Shown: piece after piece, positions 17,614 to 24,843 of the stretch
Numbering within the stretch: the first letter of the stretch is position 1
How the letters are laid out: each line of letters opens with the position of its first letter
Origin: Elusimicrobiota bacterium
GTDB taxonomy: Bacteria > Elusimicrobiota > Elusimicrobia > F11
Assembly: GCA_003140895.1 (NCBI GenBank)
Contig: PLLH01000098.1
Location: 3,940 to 40,732 of the forward strand
Direction of reading: 5' to 3'
Length of the DNA: 36,793 nt
Notes under the pieces: model-generated
Told to the model about the DNA's origin: nothing
Database searches by the model: none
The model's input: only the letters and a program-made list of their open reading frames with translations
Translations under genes and position numbers: made by a program

Positions 17614-18737
17614 ACGGGGTTCTTGAGCGCGCGTTGGAGCGCTTGCGTCCACGCGTGTTCGTCGTGGGGGTTCATCTCAATGCCGACCCGGCTGATAAGC
17701 AGTTTTTTCATTAGAGGCGACCCCGTGAGCCGTTCCATGGTTTTCAATTTGATCCAGTCTTTTTCCGTCGTGACGACGGTGGCGGACGCGTTTTCAGCCT
17801 GGGCTTCAATTCGCTCGATATGCTGCGACGTGTAGGTTTGGTGATCCGAAAAGCGCATCGGAAGAACGAGCCCTCCCATCCGCCGTAATCCATTTTCAAA
17901 GGCGTTCGGGTTCCCGATCCCTGAGACGGCGACAATGTTTTTCGAGCGTAACGTCTCCGCTTCAACGGGATGTCCCGCGCTATCGAAAAAGCGAGTGATA
18001 AACCGGCTCGTCAGCACGTGTCCCGTCCCCACCCACTTCTTAACTGATTTTCGAAGTGTCTCCGTTTCCTCTGGGTTCAATAATTCGGTGCGGGTCAGAA
18101 CGACCACGTGGGCCCGGGAGAGAGCGCTGAGGGGTTCACGAAGTCGTCCCCACGGAATGAGATGATTCCCCCCGACGGGGGTTCCCCCAAAAGGGTCCGT
18201 CGCGTCGATGCAGACGATGTCGAGAGTTCGTTTGATGGGCCAATGTTGAAACCCATCGTCCAACACAAAAACGGAAGGATGAAAGGACGCCTCAATACGT
18301 TTGGCTGATTTGCGTCGATTCGCCCCCACGCCAATGGGCACGCCGGGACATTTATCCGCCAATAAACGAGGCTCATCGGCGCCGTTCATATGGCTCTTTT
18401 GAGACCCGTCTGAATAAACAATCGGGTTCGATGATTTCAGGAGTCCGGCGTAGCCCCGCGTCAAAATGGCGGGCTTGCCTCCCAACGTTTGAATGTCGTG
18501 GACGGTTTTTAACACGAGCGGTGTTTTGCCGGTTCCGCCCCACGTGAGATTGCCGATGGAGATGACGGGAAGAGATAAGGTGGACGCGAAGAGCGAGCGA
18601 ATCGTTTTGTCAAAGGCGAGACCGATTCGATACAAGACGGAGAAGGCGGCGAGAAATGGTGTCATAAAAAGTTGAGTGAGGCCAAGGCCGACCTTACAGC
18701 CGGGACTGGCCCCGGGTGCATTGGAGGTGAAAATCAA
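17610..18737 (-). CDS. lpxK: Tetraacyldisaccharide 4'-kinase
   Basis: LpxK phosphorylates the 4' position of the tetraacyldisaccharide to form lipid IVA at the inner membrane. Visible features are an N-terminal membrane-associated helix (about 24-45), ISIGNLTWGGTGKTPLV with the Walker A loop at 67-73, ILTRGYAG, DEPRLLADKCP, VFVLDDGFQHWPIKRTLDIV, AVSGIGNPNAFE and VVTTEKDWIKL. The 375-residue length assumes a TTG start at 18737 with GGAGG 9 nt upstream. The ATG at 18665 would leave a shorter N-terminus and has no clear ribosome site. The TTG choice overlaps the deacetylase gene by 44 bp. The family call is firm; the start is not. Confidence 0.92.
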   Translation of the reverse strand: MIFTSNAPGASPGCKVGLGLTQLFMTPFLAAFSVLYRIGLAFDKTIRSLFASTLSLPVISIGNLTWGGTGKTPLVLKTVHDIQTLGGKPAILTRGYAGLLKSSNPIVYSDGSQKSHMNGADEPRLLADKCPGVPIGVGANRRKSAKRIEASFHPSVFVLDDGFQHWPIKRTLDIVCIDATDPFGGTPVGGNHLIPWGRLREPLSALSRAHVVVLTRTELLNPEETETLRKSVKKWVGTGHVLTSRFITRFFDSAGHPVEAETLRSKNIVAVSGIGNPNAFENGLRRMGGLVLPMRFSDHQTYTSQHIERIEAQAENASATVVTTEKDWIKLKTMERLTGSPLMKKLLISRVGIEMNPHDEHAWTQALQRALKNPV

Positions 18738-19509
18738 GCATATTTTCCTCCCCTCGAATAAAAACGCGAGGGACGCCGTAGGGGCATTGGGTCATTTGGT
18801 CAGGGGTCCATTTCCCCGCGTGAATGCCGATCCCTAACCGGTAGCCGCTGTCTTGAACGGCTTTCCGAATAAGGGGGTCGTCTTCCCCGGCTCCATAGGG
18901 ATTGGCGAACGTGAGCGGGGCCTCACCCAGGAATTCGGCGATGTGCTTTCGGCTCTCGGTTAACTCTTCCCTCACCTTGTCCATGGGCAGTTTCGTGAGG
19001 TTGGGGTGGTTCATGGTATGAGATCCAATTTCCCATCCCGCTTTCTTCAGTTCCCGGACTTGGGCCCACGTCATCATGGGAATACGGGTCTCGGTGGCCG
19101 GGTTGTGCCAGCGGTTATCGGCTCCCACCGTGTTCACAACGACAAAGAGCGTGGCCCGGAACCCAAAATCCCTCAAAGGTGGAAACGCTTCCAAATAATT
19201 ATTGACGTAACCGTCATCGAAGGTGATGATCACCGGTTTTTTGGGAAGCGCCAATTTTAAGTCCCAATGTTGATAGAGATCGTTGAAGGTGATGGCCTGA
19301 TAGCCTCTTTGGGATAGATAGGCCATTTGACGCCGGAATTTTTCCGGGCTCACCCAGAGCTTTTTGAGTTTGGATTCTTTCGGCGGAATCCCGACCTTAT
19401 GATAAAGAAGAATGGGAATCCCGGCGCGCTTGGGGCGCCACCAGTTCCACCTCGCGCTCAAAGCGCCCCCTAAGACAACGGCTGTGCCAATAAGAATCGG
19501 AGCGAGCAT
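18694..19509 (-). CDS. Polysaccharide deacetylase (NodB/CE4 family), membrane-anchored
   Basis: This 271-residue protein has an N-terminal hydrophobic helix (about 2-18) that probably anchors it facing the periplasm. The NodB domain shows ILLYHKVG, the metal and catalytic motif TFDDG at 96-100, MTWAQVRELKKAGWEIGSH, and the histidine motif SHTMNH (163-168). A late TFANPYGAGEDD fits the third motif region. CE4 enzymes remove acetyl groups from N-acetylated sugars or poly-GlcNAc. Because the gene lies between a core-type glycosyltransferase and lpxK, an LPS or capsule substrate is likely but unproven. Its ATG overlaps the upstream stop by one base (TAATG). Confidence 0.87.
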   Translation of the reverse strand: MLAPILIGTAVVLGGALSARWNWWRPKRAGIPILLYHKVGIPPKESKLKKLWVSPEKFRRQMAYLSQRGYQAITFNDLYQHWDLKLALPKKPVIITFDDGYVNNYLEAFPPLRDFGFRATLFVVVNTVGADNRWHNPATETRIPMMTWAQVRELKKAGWEIGSHTMNHPNLTKLPMDKVREELTESRKHIAEFLGEAPLTFANPYGAGEDDPLIRKAVQDSGYRLGIGIHAGKWTPDQMTQCPYGVPRVFIRGEENMLDFHLQCTRGQSRL

Positions 19510-20273
19510 TATTTTTTCCCCTCAAGGTCGCGAAGTTTTAGAAATTTGATCCAGGTGTAATAAGCGGAGAGCGCCGCGTAAATGAGTCCGGCCTCGCCGT
19601 CCAGAAATCCAAGTTTGAGAACATATCGCATGAAAAACGCCATCGGCAGGCGAAGGTGATGCCAGCAATGGAACCGTTCCCCTTTCTCCCATTTCTCTTG
19701 GGCGATGAGGGAGGTGTAGAGGTTGCATTTCGTGAGATATTCCTCGATGTTTCGATAACTCAAATGGTCGATGGGATGATTCAAGTGTCCCGCGGGCGAA
19801 TCCAGGTGGACTCCCTCATGAATTTTTTTGTTTCCGTAGGTCACGTGGCCTTTTTGAAAGAGGCGGATGTGTTTTTCCCCCGCCACGCCGCCGAACCGGA
19901 GGCGTTTCCCTAAAAAGGTGTGGCGAAACGGAATATCGTAGCCGTGAGAGGCAATGGAGGGGTCCCAGGCGAGAATCTGCCGAATTTCCGTTTGAAGAGC
20001 GGGTGAGAGGCGTTCATCGGCGTCGATGTTGAGAACCCAGGGGCCTTTGGCTTTGTCCAAGGCGAATTGTTTTTGAGGGCCGTATCCTTCCCATTCTTTG
20101 TGGAAAACCTGGACGCCGAACCGTTTCGCGATCTCAATGGTCTGGTCCGTTGAACCGGAGTCGGCCAAAATGATCTCAGTCGCAAGGGGTTTCACGCTTT
20201 CAAGACAGTCGGCGATGTCGTGCTCTTCGTTTCGAGCGATGATGATGACAGAAAGTCCGTGTGAAGGCGGCAT
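19509..20273 (-). CDS. Glycosyltransferase family 2, WaaE/KdtX-like
   Basis: The 254-residue cytoplasmic GT2 enzyme begins with LSVIIIARNEEHDIADCLESV. It has ADSGSTDQT and the metal-binding DAD at 84-86 in LNIDADERLS. The segment QKQFALDKAKGPWVLNIDADE and the later HIRLFQKGHVTY with NKKIHEGV are typical of WaaE/KdtX-like transferases that add a glucose to the LPS inner core. A C-terminal hydrophobic region (about 215-245) may sit on the membrane. The lipid A genes downstream support an LPS core role. The sugar and acceptor cannot be read from sequence. Confidence 0.85.
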   Translation of the reverse strand: MPPSHGLSVIIIARNEEHDIADCLESVKPLATEIILADSGSTDQTIEIAKRFGVQVFHKEWEGYGPQKQFALDKAKGPWVLNIDADERLSPALQTEIRQILAWDPSIASHGYDIPFRHTFLGKRLRFGGVAGEKHIRLFQKGHVTYGNKKIHEGVHLDSPAGHLNHPIDHLSYRNIEEYLTKCNLYTSLIAQEKWEKGERFHCWHHLRLPMAFFMRYVLKLGFLDGEAGLIYAALSAYYTWIKFLKLRDLEGKK

Positions 20274-20319
20274 AGAGCGGGATCATATCATTTCTGATTC
20301 GGCGACTTGAGACGCAGCG

Positions 20320-20919
20320 CTATTTGATGCGTTGAATTCCGGATTCCGTGCAGAGGCTGGAGAGGCGAAGGTCGTGAGTCTCGCGGGGAATTTTGTGAAG
20401 TTGCTGAAAGGAAAAGAAAAGGCCCATGTGATGCGCGCGGGGCGTCTTTTGGAGGAGCCGGTCGTAAACTCCGCCGCCGTATCCCAACCGGTTCCCCTCC
20501 GCGTCAAATCCGAGTCCGGGAACCAGAACGAGATCCACCGTCTTAAATGGAAACGGTTTCTTCGGCATAACGAGTTCCAGCGGGCCAAACGAAGTTCGTT
20601 TCAAGGCGTCTCCTTTTTGAAAGAGAACAAACGCCGGCTGATCGAATCCTCGAAGCGTCATCGGAACCAAAATCTTTTTCCCACCGCGCCACCCTTCTTC
20701 GATGAGACCGTCGGTCAACACTTCGCTGGCAAACCCGATATAGGTGGCGATGACAGCGGCCTTTTTAAAAACAGAGGATTGGATGAGGTGACGGATAATT
20801 TTTTGGCTGTGGGAGGATTGTTCGCGGGCGGCCTGTTGTTGGCGCCGCCGGATCAAGAGAGAGCGCAGCCACCTCTTGGCCTCTTTCGCGCCTATTTTTG
20901 AGGTTTCGTTTTTTTCCAT
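20320..20919 (-). CDS. fau: 5-formyltetrahydrofolate cyclo-ligase
   Basis: The enzyme uses ATP to convert 5-formyl-THF to 5,10-methenyl-THF, returning it to the folate pool. The 199-residue protein has the family motif DLVLVPGLGFDAEGNRLGYG followed by GGVYDRLL, the YIGFASEVLTDGLIEE segment, and basic N-terminal helices. In Escherichia coli the orthologue (ygfA) follows zapA with 6S RNA between. Here rarA lies between zapA and fau, and the start overlaps rarA by 28 bp, leaving no room for an RNA. The 46-bp gap to the next gene holds nothing recognisable. Confidence 0.92.
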   Translation of the reverse strand: MEKNETSKIGAKEAKRWLRSLLIRRRQQQAAREQSSHSQKIIRHLIQSSVFKKAAVIATYIGFASEVLTDGLIEEGWRGGKKILVPMTLRGFDQPAFVLFQKGDALKRTSFGPLELVMPKKPFPFKTVDLVLVPGLGFDAEGNRLGYGGGVYDRLLQKTPRAHHMGLFFSFQQLHKIPRETHDLRLSSLCTESGIQRIK

Positions 20920-22226
20920 TTGGCCAGGCGTTCTTTGATGACGGTGTCATATCCTTCATCGGTGGGTTGATAAAATTCTTTCTTTTGAGGCATGTACTCT
21001 TGAGGGACAAAGTGCCCGGGAAAGTCGTGCGGATAAAGGTACCCCACGCCGTGCCCCAAACTTTTCTTGTCCTGCGAGGCGTCTTTCAAATGCGTCGGAA
21101 CCTCTCGGGCGGGGCCTGATTCCACCTCACGCAGGGCCGCGTCGATCGCCAGATACGAGGCGTTCGATTTGGGAGCGCACGCCACATAGGTGACGGCCTG
21201 TGCCAACGGGATACGAGCCTCCGGCATGCCCACCATTTCCACCATTCGACCGGCGGCGGTGGCGACGGAGATGGCTTGCGGGTCCGCGTTCCCCACGTCT
21301 TCCGAGGCGCAGATCATGACGCGCCGGGCGATAAAACGAGGGTCTTCACCGGCGTGAAGCATTTTGGCCATCCAGTAGAGGGCGGCGTCGGGGTCCCCGC
21401 CTCGCATGGATTTGATGAAGGCGGAGATGGTGTCGTAATGATCATCCCCTTTTTTGTCGTAGCGGATCGATTTCGTTTGGGTGGAGGCTTCCGCTGTTTT
21501 TAAATCGATAACAATTTTATGGGCTTTCGATGGTTGGGTGGTTTTGACGGCCAGCTCCAGCGCGTTCAAAAGCCGCCGGGCGTCTCCTCCCGACGATTGA
21601 ATGAGGTGGTTGACAGCTTCTTTTGATAGTTCAATTTTGTGCGGCGAAACGATTTTCTCCGCTTTCTGAACGCCTTGCGTCAGGATTTTTTCCAGAGAGG
21701 TCCGGTCCAGCGGTTTAAACTCAAATGCCGTCGACCGGGACATAAGGGCGCTGTTCACGTAGAAAAACGGGTTTTCGGTGGTGAGGCCGACCAAAGTCAG
21801 GTTGCCTCGTTCCACATCCGGCAGAAGGGCGTCTTGCTGGGTGCGGTTGAAATGGTGGATTTCATCAATAATGAGAAGCGTTTTCTGGCCGTTCAGTTTT
21901 TTTCGTTCAAGGGCGCGTTTGACTACCAATCGTAAATCCTGAATCCCGGCGGTCACGGCATTAATGTATTCAATGGCGGCTTTGGATTTTTGGGCGGCGA
22001 GGCGCGCCAACGCGGTTTTCCCGGTTCCCGGAGGTCCAAAAAAGACGCAGGAGCCCAGTTGATCGGCGTCGATGGCGCGGCGAAGCAGACTACCAGGAGC
22101 GACAAGATGTTCCTGTCCCATGAATTCGTCGAAATCGTGCGGGGCGAGACGAGCGGCAAACGGCTCTGATTCTTTGGATGGTGGAAGCTTTGGTTCCTCG
22201 AAGAGGTCCATACCGGACTGGCCCAT
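20892..22226 (-). CDS. rarA: Replication-associated recombination protein A (RarA/MgsA AAA+ ATPase)
   Basis: RarA is a AAA+ ATPase related to clamp loaders that acts at stalled replication forks. The 444-residue protein has Walker A GPPGTGKT (64-71), Walker B LLIIDEIHHFN, sensor 1 GLTTENPFFYVNSALMSR, SGGDARRLLNALELAV (sensor 2) and the tetramerisation-domain motifs SAFIKSMRGGDPDAALYW and RRVMICASEDVGNADP. The ATG at 22226 is chosen because GAGG lies 6 nt upstream; an in-frame TTG at 22238 overlaps the zapA stop. The N-terminal MDLFEE segment resembles the SSB-like tip found on many RarA proteins. Confidence 0.95.
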   Translation of the reverse strand: MGQSGMDLFEEPKLPPSKESEPFAARLAPHDFDEFMGQEHLVAPGSLLRRAIDADQLGSCVFFGPPGTGKTALARLAAQKSKAAIEYINAVTAGIQDLRLVVKRALERKKLNGQKTLLIIDEIHHFNRTQQDALLPDVERGNLTLVGLTTENPFFYVNSALMSRSTAFEFKPLDRTSLEKILTQGVQKAEKIVSPHKIELSKEAVNHLIQSSGGDARRLLNALELAVKTTQPSKAHKIVIDLKTAEASTQTKSIRYDKKGDDHYDTISAFIKSMRGGDPDAALYWMAKMLHAGEDPRFIARRVMICASEDVGNADPQAISVATAAGRMVEMVGMPEARIPLAQAVTYVACAPKSNASYLAIDAALREVESGPAREVPTHLKDASQDKKSLGHGVGYLYPHDFPGHFVPQEYMPQKKEFYQPTDEGYDTVIKERLAKWKKTKPQK

Positions 22227-22234
22227 GATGGGCC

Positions 22235-22525
22235 TCAAGCGTGGAGGGCTTGGTCTAAAATCTCTTGGAGTTTGGCGAGACGAGGCGTGATGTCGTCCGA
22301 TTGGATTTTCCCGGAATTTTCTTTCAACTGCAAATAATCCAAGGCGATGTTGATGGCCGCCAAGACGGCGATCTTTTGCGTGTCGACAATGGCGGAGGCT
22401 TCGGAAATTTCCCGCATCTTTTGATCCACGAAATCCGCCAGGCTTTGAACTTCAAGAGGGGTGAGTCCCCCGGCGTCCATTTCATATTCGCGCCCGAAAA
22501 TCCGAACCCGGACCCGGTCATTCAT
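22235..22525 (-). CDS. zapA: Cell division protein ZapA
   Basis: ZapA bundles FtsZ filaments at midcell. The 96-residue protein starts VRVRIFGREYEM and continues with a predicted long helix, LADFVDQKMREI, then KIAVLAAINIALDYLQLKE, the typical ZapA dimer and tetramer coiled coil. The ATG at 22525 overlaps the stop of the upstream coiled-coil gene; a TTG at 22537 with a GGGGGA upstream is an alternative start. Position next to a small coiled-coil gene is common for zapA. Confidence 0.92.
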   Translation of the reverse strand: MNDRVRVRIFGREYEMDAGGLTPLEVQSLADFVDQKMREISEASAIVDTQKIAVLAAINIALDYLQLKENSGKIQSDDITPRLAKLQEILDQALHA

Positions 22526-22802
22526 GAGATTTTTCAAGTGGTCCCCCTTCCATCGTCACGGCGATGGGTTCCTCGGTCATAAAAACTTTTTCGATTTTTT
22601 TGTTCAATTTTTCCAGCTTGACCCGAAGCCGCTCCTGATCCCGCTTCATCTTCTCGTTTTCCCGGGACGCGTGGCTCATCTTTTGGATTTCTTCCCGGAG
22701 AAGCTCGATTTCGGACAAGAATTGCTTCTTTTCTTTTTTCAAGGAGTTCAGTTCATTGGCGGCTTGCTGTATTTTAAGGGTGAGCTGGTCTAACGAGTTC
22801 AT
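22518..22802 (-). CDS. Small coiled-coil protein, ZapB-like in position
   Basis: This 94-residue protein is almost wholly charged and helical, with heptad-like Leu/Ile spacing over residues about 4-75 (LTLKIQQAANELNSLKKEKK and EKMKRDQERLRVKLEKLNKK). The start is ATG 22802; the frame extends upstream to 22838, but that would run into the promoter region. It is the first gene of the long minus-strand run and overlaps zapA by 8 bp. Such genes upstream of zapA are common and may support the divisome. The sequence is too low in complexity to prove a ZapB relationship. Confidence 0.75.
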   Translation of the reverse strand: MNSLDQLTLKIQQAANELNSLKKEKKQFLSEIELLREEIQKMSHASRENEKMKRDQERLRVKLEKLNKKIEKVFMTEEPIAVTMEGGPLEKSHE

Positions 22803-22843
22803 GCAAAAACAATACAACATCGCCGTCGGAGGAATCAAACCAA

Positions 22844-22872
22844 ATTTTACCCCCGCCTTTTTCTCCCATCAA
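22844..22872 (-). promoter_or_regulatory. Sigma-70-like promoter for the long minus-strand operon
   Basis: On the minus strand, TTGATG (22867-22872) and TAAAAT (22844-22849) are separated by 17 bp. They match the consensus at 4 of 6 and 5 of 6 positions. Transcription would begin near 22837 and give a leader of about 34 nt before the ATG at 22802. The prediction rests on sequence only. Confidence 0.55.
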
Positions 22873-22879
22873 AAAGCAT

Positions 22880-22908
22880 TTGTATCGGAAGCCTCTCTTT
22901 CGTATATT
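22880..22908 (+). promoter_or_regulatory. Candidate promoter for the aldolase gene
   Basis: TTGTAT (22880-22885) and TATATT (22903-22908) are 17 bp apart, with a good -10 (5 of 6) and a poor -35 (3 of 6). It is back-to-back with the minus-strand promoter at 22844-22872. The leader to ATG 23027 would be about 110 nt. The gap from 22803 to 23026 holds no gene. Confidence 0.4.
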
Positions 22909-22930
22909 CACAACCACGCAAAGCATTTAT

Positions 22931-22943
22931 GACGGGCCCCGTC
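22931..22943. promoter_or_regulatory. 13-bp palindrome in the aldolase leader
   Basis: The sequence gacggg-c-cccgtc is a perfect odd palindrome lying about 20 bp downstream of the candidate aldolase promoter. It may be an operator, or a compact stem in the RNA. No regulator is identified. Confidence 0.3.
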
Positions 22944-23026
22944 TCAACACCTCGATTGGACCTTTTCCAAATGACTGGCGTTAAGACAACCTCGAATTGT
23001 TAATTAAATCCAAGGAGAAAACGAAC

Positions 23027-24079
23027 ATGGCACAAGATATTGCGAAGTTATTAGGTTCCGACGCCAAATCGCTGCTGGAACATAAATGTAAATTCCCAAA
23101 AGAGTCCCTGCATTTGCCGGGACCGGACTCCGTTGACCGCATTTACGCCCTTTCCGACCGACCGACGCCCGTTTTGAAGAGCCTTCAGTCCATTTTCGAT
23201 CACGGCAGACTGAAGGGAACCGGATACGTTTCCATTCTTCCGGTGGACCAGGGCATCGAACACTCCGCCGGCGCGTCTTTCGCTCCGAACCCGATCTATT
23301 TCGATCCGGAAAACATTGTGAAGCTGGCCATCGAGGGAGGCGCCAACGCGGTTGCGTCCACCTATGGGGTTCTCGGCGCCGTCGCCCGGAAATACGCCCA
23401 CAAGATTCCCTTCATCTTGAAGATCAACCACAACGAAATCCTTTCGTATCCCAACACCTTCGACCAAACCATGTACGCCTCGGTTGAGCAGGGTTACAAC
23501 ATGGGTTGCGTGGCGGTGGGCGCCACCATTTATTTCGGGTCGCCGGAATCGCGCCGTCAAATCTGGGAAGTGAGCCAGGCGTTCCAACAGGCGCATGAAC
23601 TCGGAATGGCCACCATTCTCTGGTGCTATTTGAGAAGCAACGCCTTCAAAACGAAGGAGAAGGATTTTCACGTGGCCGCCGACTTGACCGGCCAGGCCAA
23701 TCATCTGGGCGTGACCATTGAAGCCGACATCATCAAACAAAAACTGCCGGAAAATAACGGCGGGTATACGGCTTTGAACTTCGGCAAAACCCACAAGAAA
23801 GTGTACGAAGACCTTTCAACCGATCATCCGATCGACTTGACCCGGTATCAGGTTATTAACTGCTACATGGGCCGGGCGGGACTCATCAATTCAGGCGGAG
23901 CCTCCTCAGGCGCAAGCGACATGGCGGAAGCCGTGAAAACAGCCGTTATCAACAAGCGCGCGGGCGGCATGGGCCTCATTTCAGGCCGCAAAGCCTTCCA
24001 ACGGCCGATGAAGGAAGGGGTTGAACTTCTGAACTCGATTCAGGACGTTTACCTCTCCAAAGAGATCACGATCGCTTAA
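23027..24079 (+). CDS. fbaB: Class I fructose-bisphosphate aldolase, archaeal/FbaB type
   Basis: The enzyme cleaves fructose 1,6-bisphosphate, or forms it, through a Schiff-base lysine, and acts in glycolysis or gluconeogenesis. The 350-residue protein has [59 protein letters not shown] and [20 protein letters not shown], all characteristic of the DhnA/FbaB group. It is longer than archaeal forms and matches bacterial FbaB. The ATG at 23027 is preceded by AAGGAG at 9 nt spacing; an upstream in-frame ATG at 22997 lacks a ribosome site. It is a single-gene unit, divergent from the long operon. Confidence 0.93.
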   Translation: MAQDIAKLLGSDAKSLLEHKCKFPKESLHLPGPDSVDRIYALSDRPTPVLKSLQSIFDHGRLKGTGYVSILPVDQGIEHSAGASFAPNPIYFDPENIVKLAIEGGANAVASTYGVLGAVARKYAHKIPFILKINHNEILSYPNTFDQTMYASVEQGYNMGCVAVGATIYFGSPESRRQIWEVSQAFQQAHELGMATILWCYLRSNAFKTKEKDFHVAADLTGQANHLGVTIEADIIKQKLPENNGGYTALNFGKTHKKVYEDLSTDHPIDLTRYQVINCYMGRAGLINSGGASSGASDMAEAVKTAVINKRAGGMGLISGRKAFQRPMKEGVELLNSIQDVYLSKEITIA

Positions 24080-24106
24080 CCCTTCGACTTCGCTCAGGGC
24101 AAGCTC
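24080..24106. repeat. REP-like repeat fragment
   Basis: Directly after the aldolase stop lies cccttcgacttcgctcaggg followed by caagct. It resembles the dispersed cttcg...ctcaggg intergenic repeats seen in many bacterial genomes. Only one copy is visible here. The ccct/aggg ends could pair, but there is no T-run, so it is not called a terminator. Confidence 0.45.
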
Positions 24107-24112
24107 TAGAAG

Positions 24113-24424
24113 TCATCCCAAACCCTTCCGTAGGACAATGAGGGCACAGGCCATATGAAGGAGACCCGTATAAATATCAGTAGAACGCTCATAACGAACG
24201 ACCAACCGACGGAAATTCGGAATCCATGCGTTAGTGCGTTCAACTATCCAATTCGATATCGCCGCAACGATCGTCCGTCTTGATGAGTGGCTCGCCGGTT
24301 GTTGGATCGAGCGGGAATGACGGGGTCAATTCCACGCCCCATCAAATCCGAACGAACTTTATTGCTGTCATATCCCCGATCGGCGACCAAGCGCTCCGGA
24401 TTCTTTCGAACGCCGTTAATGCGC
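24113..24424 (-). pseudogene. IS5-family (IS427-like) transposase, C-terminal remnant
   Basis: Reading the minus strand towards base 24113 gives NPERLVADRGYDSNKVRSDL, then GIDPVIPARSNNRRATHQDG and RRYR. After a frameshift at about 24251 it continues WIVERTNAWIPNFRRLVVRY, RSTDIYTGLLHMACALIVLR and a TGA. This is the DDE C-terminal region, with the E of VERT, of IS427-group transposases. The N-terminal half is missing: homology stops exactly where the inverted-repeat element begins. Some IS5 relatives use programmed frameshifting, but the missing 5' half shows this copy is dead. Confidence 0.85.
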
Positions 24425-24687
24425 GTATCTCTTTAGCGTTTCGAGTTATCGACGAGCTCAAAGCTGATTTGACTCGCCTGCTCCGATTATCCGCAATCGA
24501 TCGTTTCAGAACCGTACCATCAACGGATCCCAAGCGCATAGCACCTTGACCAGCTTGATTCACACTCTGCATCGTCAAAACCAGAATCCCATGACTTCTC
24601 TTCAATCCGCCTATCTTCATCACCGCCAAGGGCAATCGGCTCCCATCCTCTTTAAATGAAAATCAACTCAAAACGCTAAAGAGATAC
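24425..24687. mobile_element. 263-bp non-autonomous (MITE-like) element with 23-bp terminal inverted repeats
   Basis: The left end, gtatctctttagcgtttcga (24425 on), matches the reverse complement of the right end (24687 back), gtatctctttagcgttttga. The match is 22 of 23 bases, including 17 perfect outer bases, and ends sharply at both termini. The interior has no transposase motif; a minus-strand open frame of about 70 codons (24635 back) matches nothing I know. No clear target duplication is seen in the flanks (cgc and ctc). It abuts the truncated IS5-family remnant, consistent with insertion into, or recombination with, that element. Confidence 0.65.
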
Positions 24688-24704
24688 CTCCAACAGTATC
24701 ATAT

Positions 24705-24726
24705 CAAGTATGTAATTACATACTTG
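24705..24726. promoter_or_regulatory. Perfect 22-bp palindromic operator, likely TetR-family site
   Basis: The half-site caagtatgtaa is followed directly by its exact reverse complement. The palindrome overlaps the first bases of the -35 box TTGACA (24724-24729) upstream of the tetR gene. Its length and symmetry suit a dimeric TetR-family repressor. Binding would block transcription of tetR and the downstream pump genes, that is, autorepression. Confidence 0.75.
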
Positions 24727-24752
24727 ACAGATGGCATATTTGGGGTTAAGCT
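24724..24752 (+). promoter_or_regulatory. Promoter of the tetR-tolC-RND operon
   Basis: A consensus -35 TTGACA (24724-24729) is followed after 17 bp by the weak -10 TAAGCT (24747-24752). The leader of about 85 nt to ATG 24844 holds a possible 7-bp stem, aaaacca (24753-24759) with tggtttt (24779-24785), of unknown value. The rest of 24688-24843 has no gene. Confidence 0.5.
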
Positions 24753-24843
24753 AAAACCAACGTAATAAACGCCCGATCTGGTTTTTAATGTAATCAGGCT
24801 TCAAAAATGGCGATCCGATGATATGTGATTAATAGTGGGGACT

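Noticed and set aside
23051-23794. Minus-strand 247-codon frame opposite the aldolase gene
   Set aside because: The plus strand encodes a complete, strongly conserved aldolase; the reverse frame has no family features.
24280-24549. Plus-strand open frame of 89 codons across the IS5 remnant and the MITE-like element
   Set aside because: It runs antisense through transposase remains and crosses an element boundary; there is no ribosome site and no family signal.
24342-24635. Minus-strand 97-codon frame inside the inverted-repeat element
   Set aside because: It crosses the left terminal repeat into the IS5 remnant in the wrong frame and matches no family I recognise.
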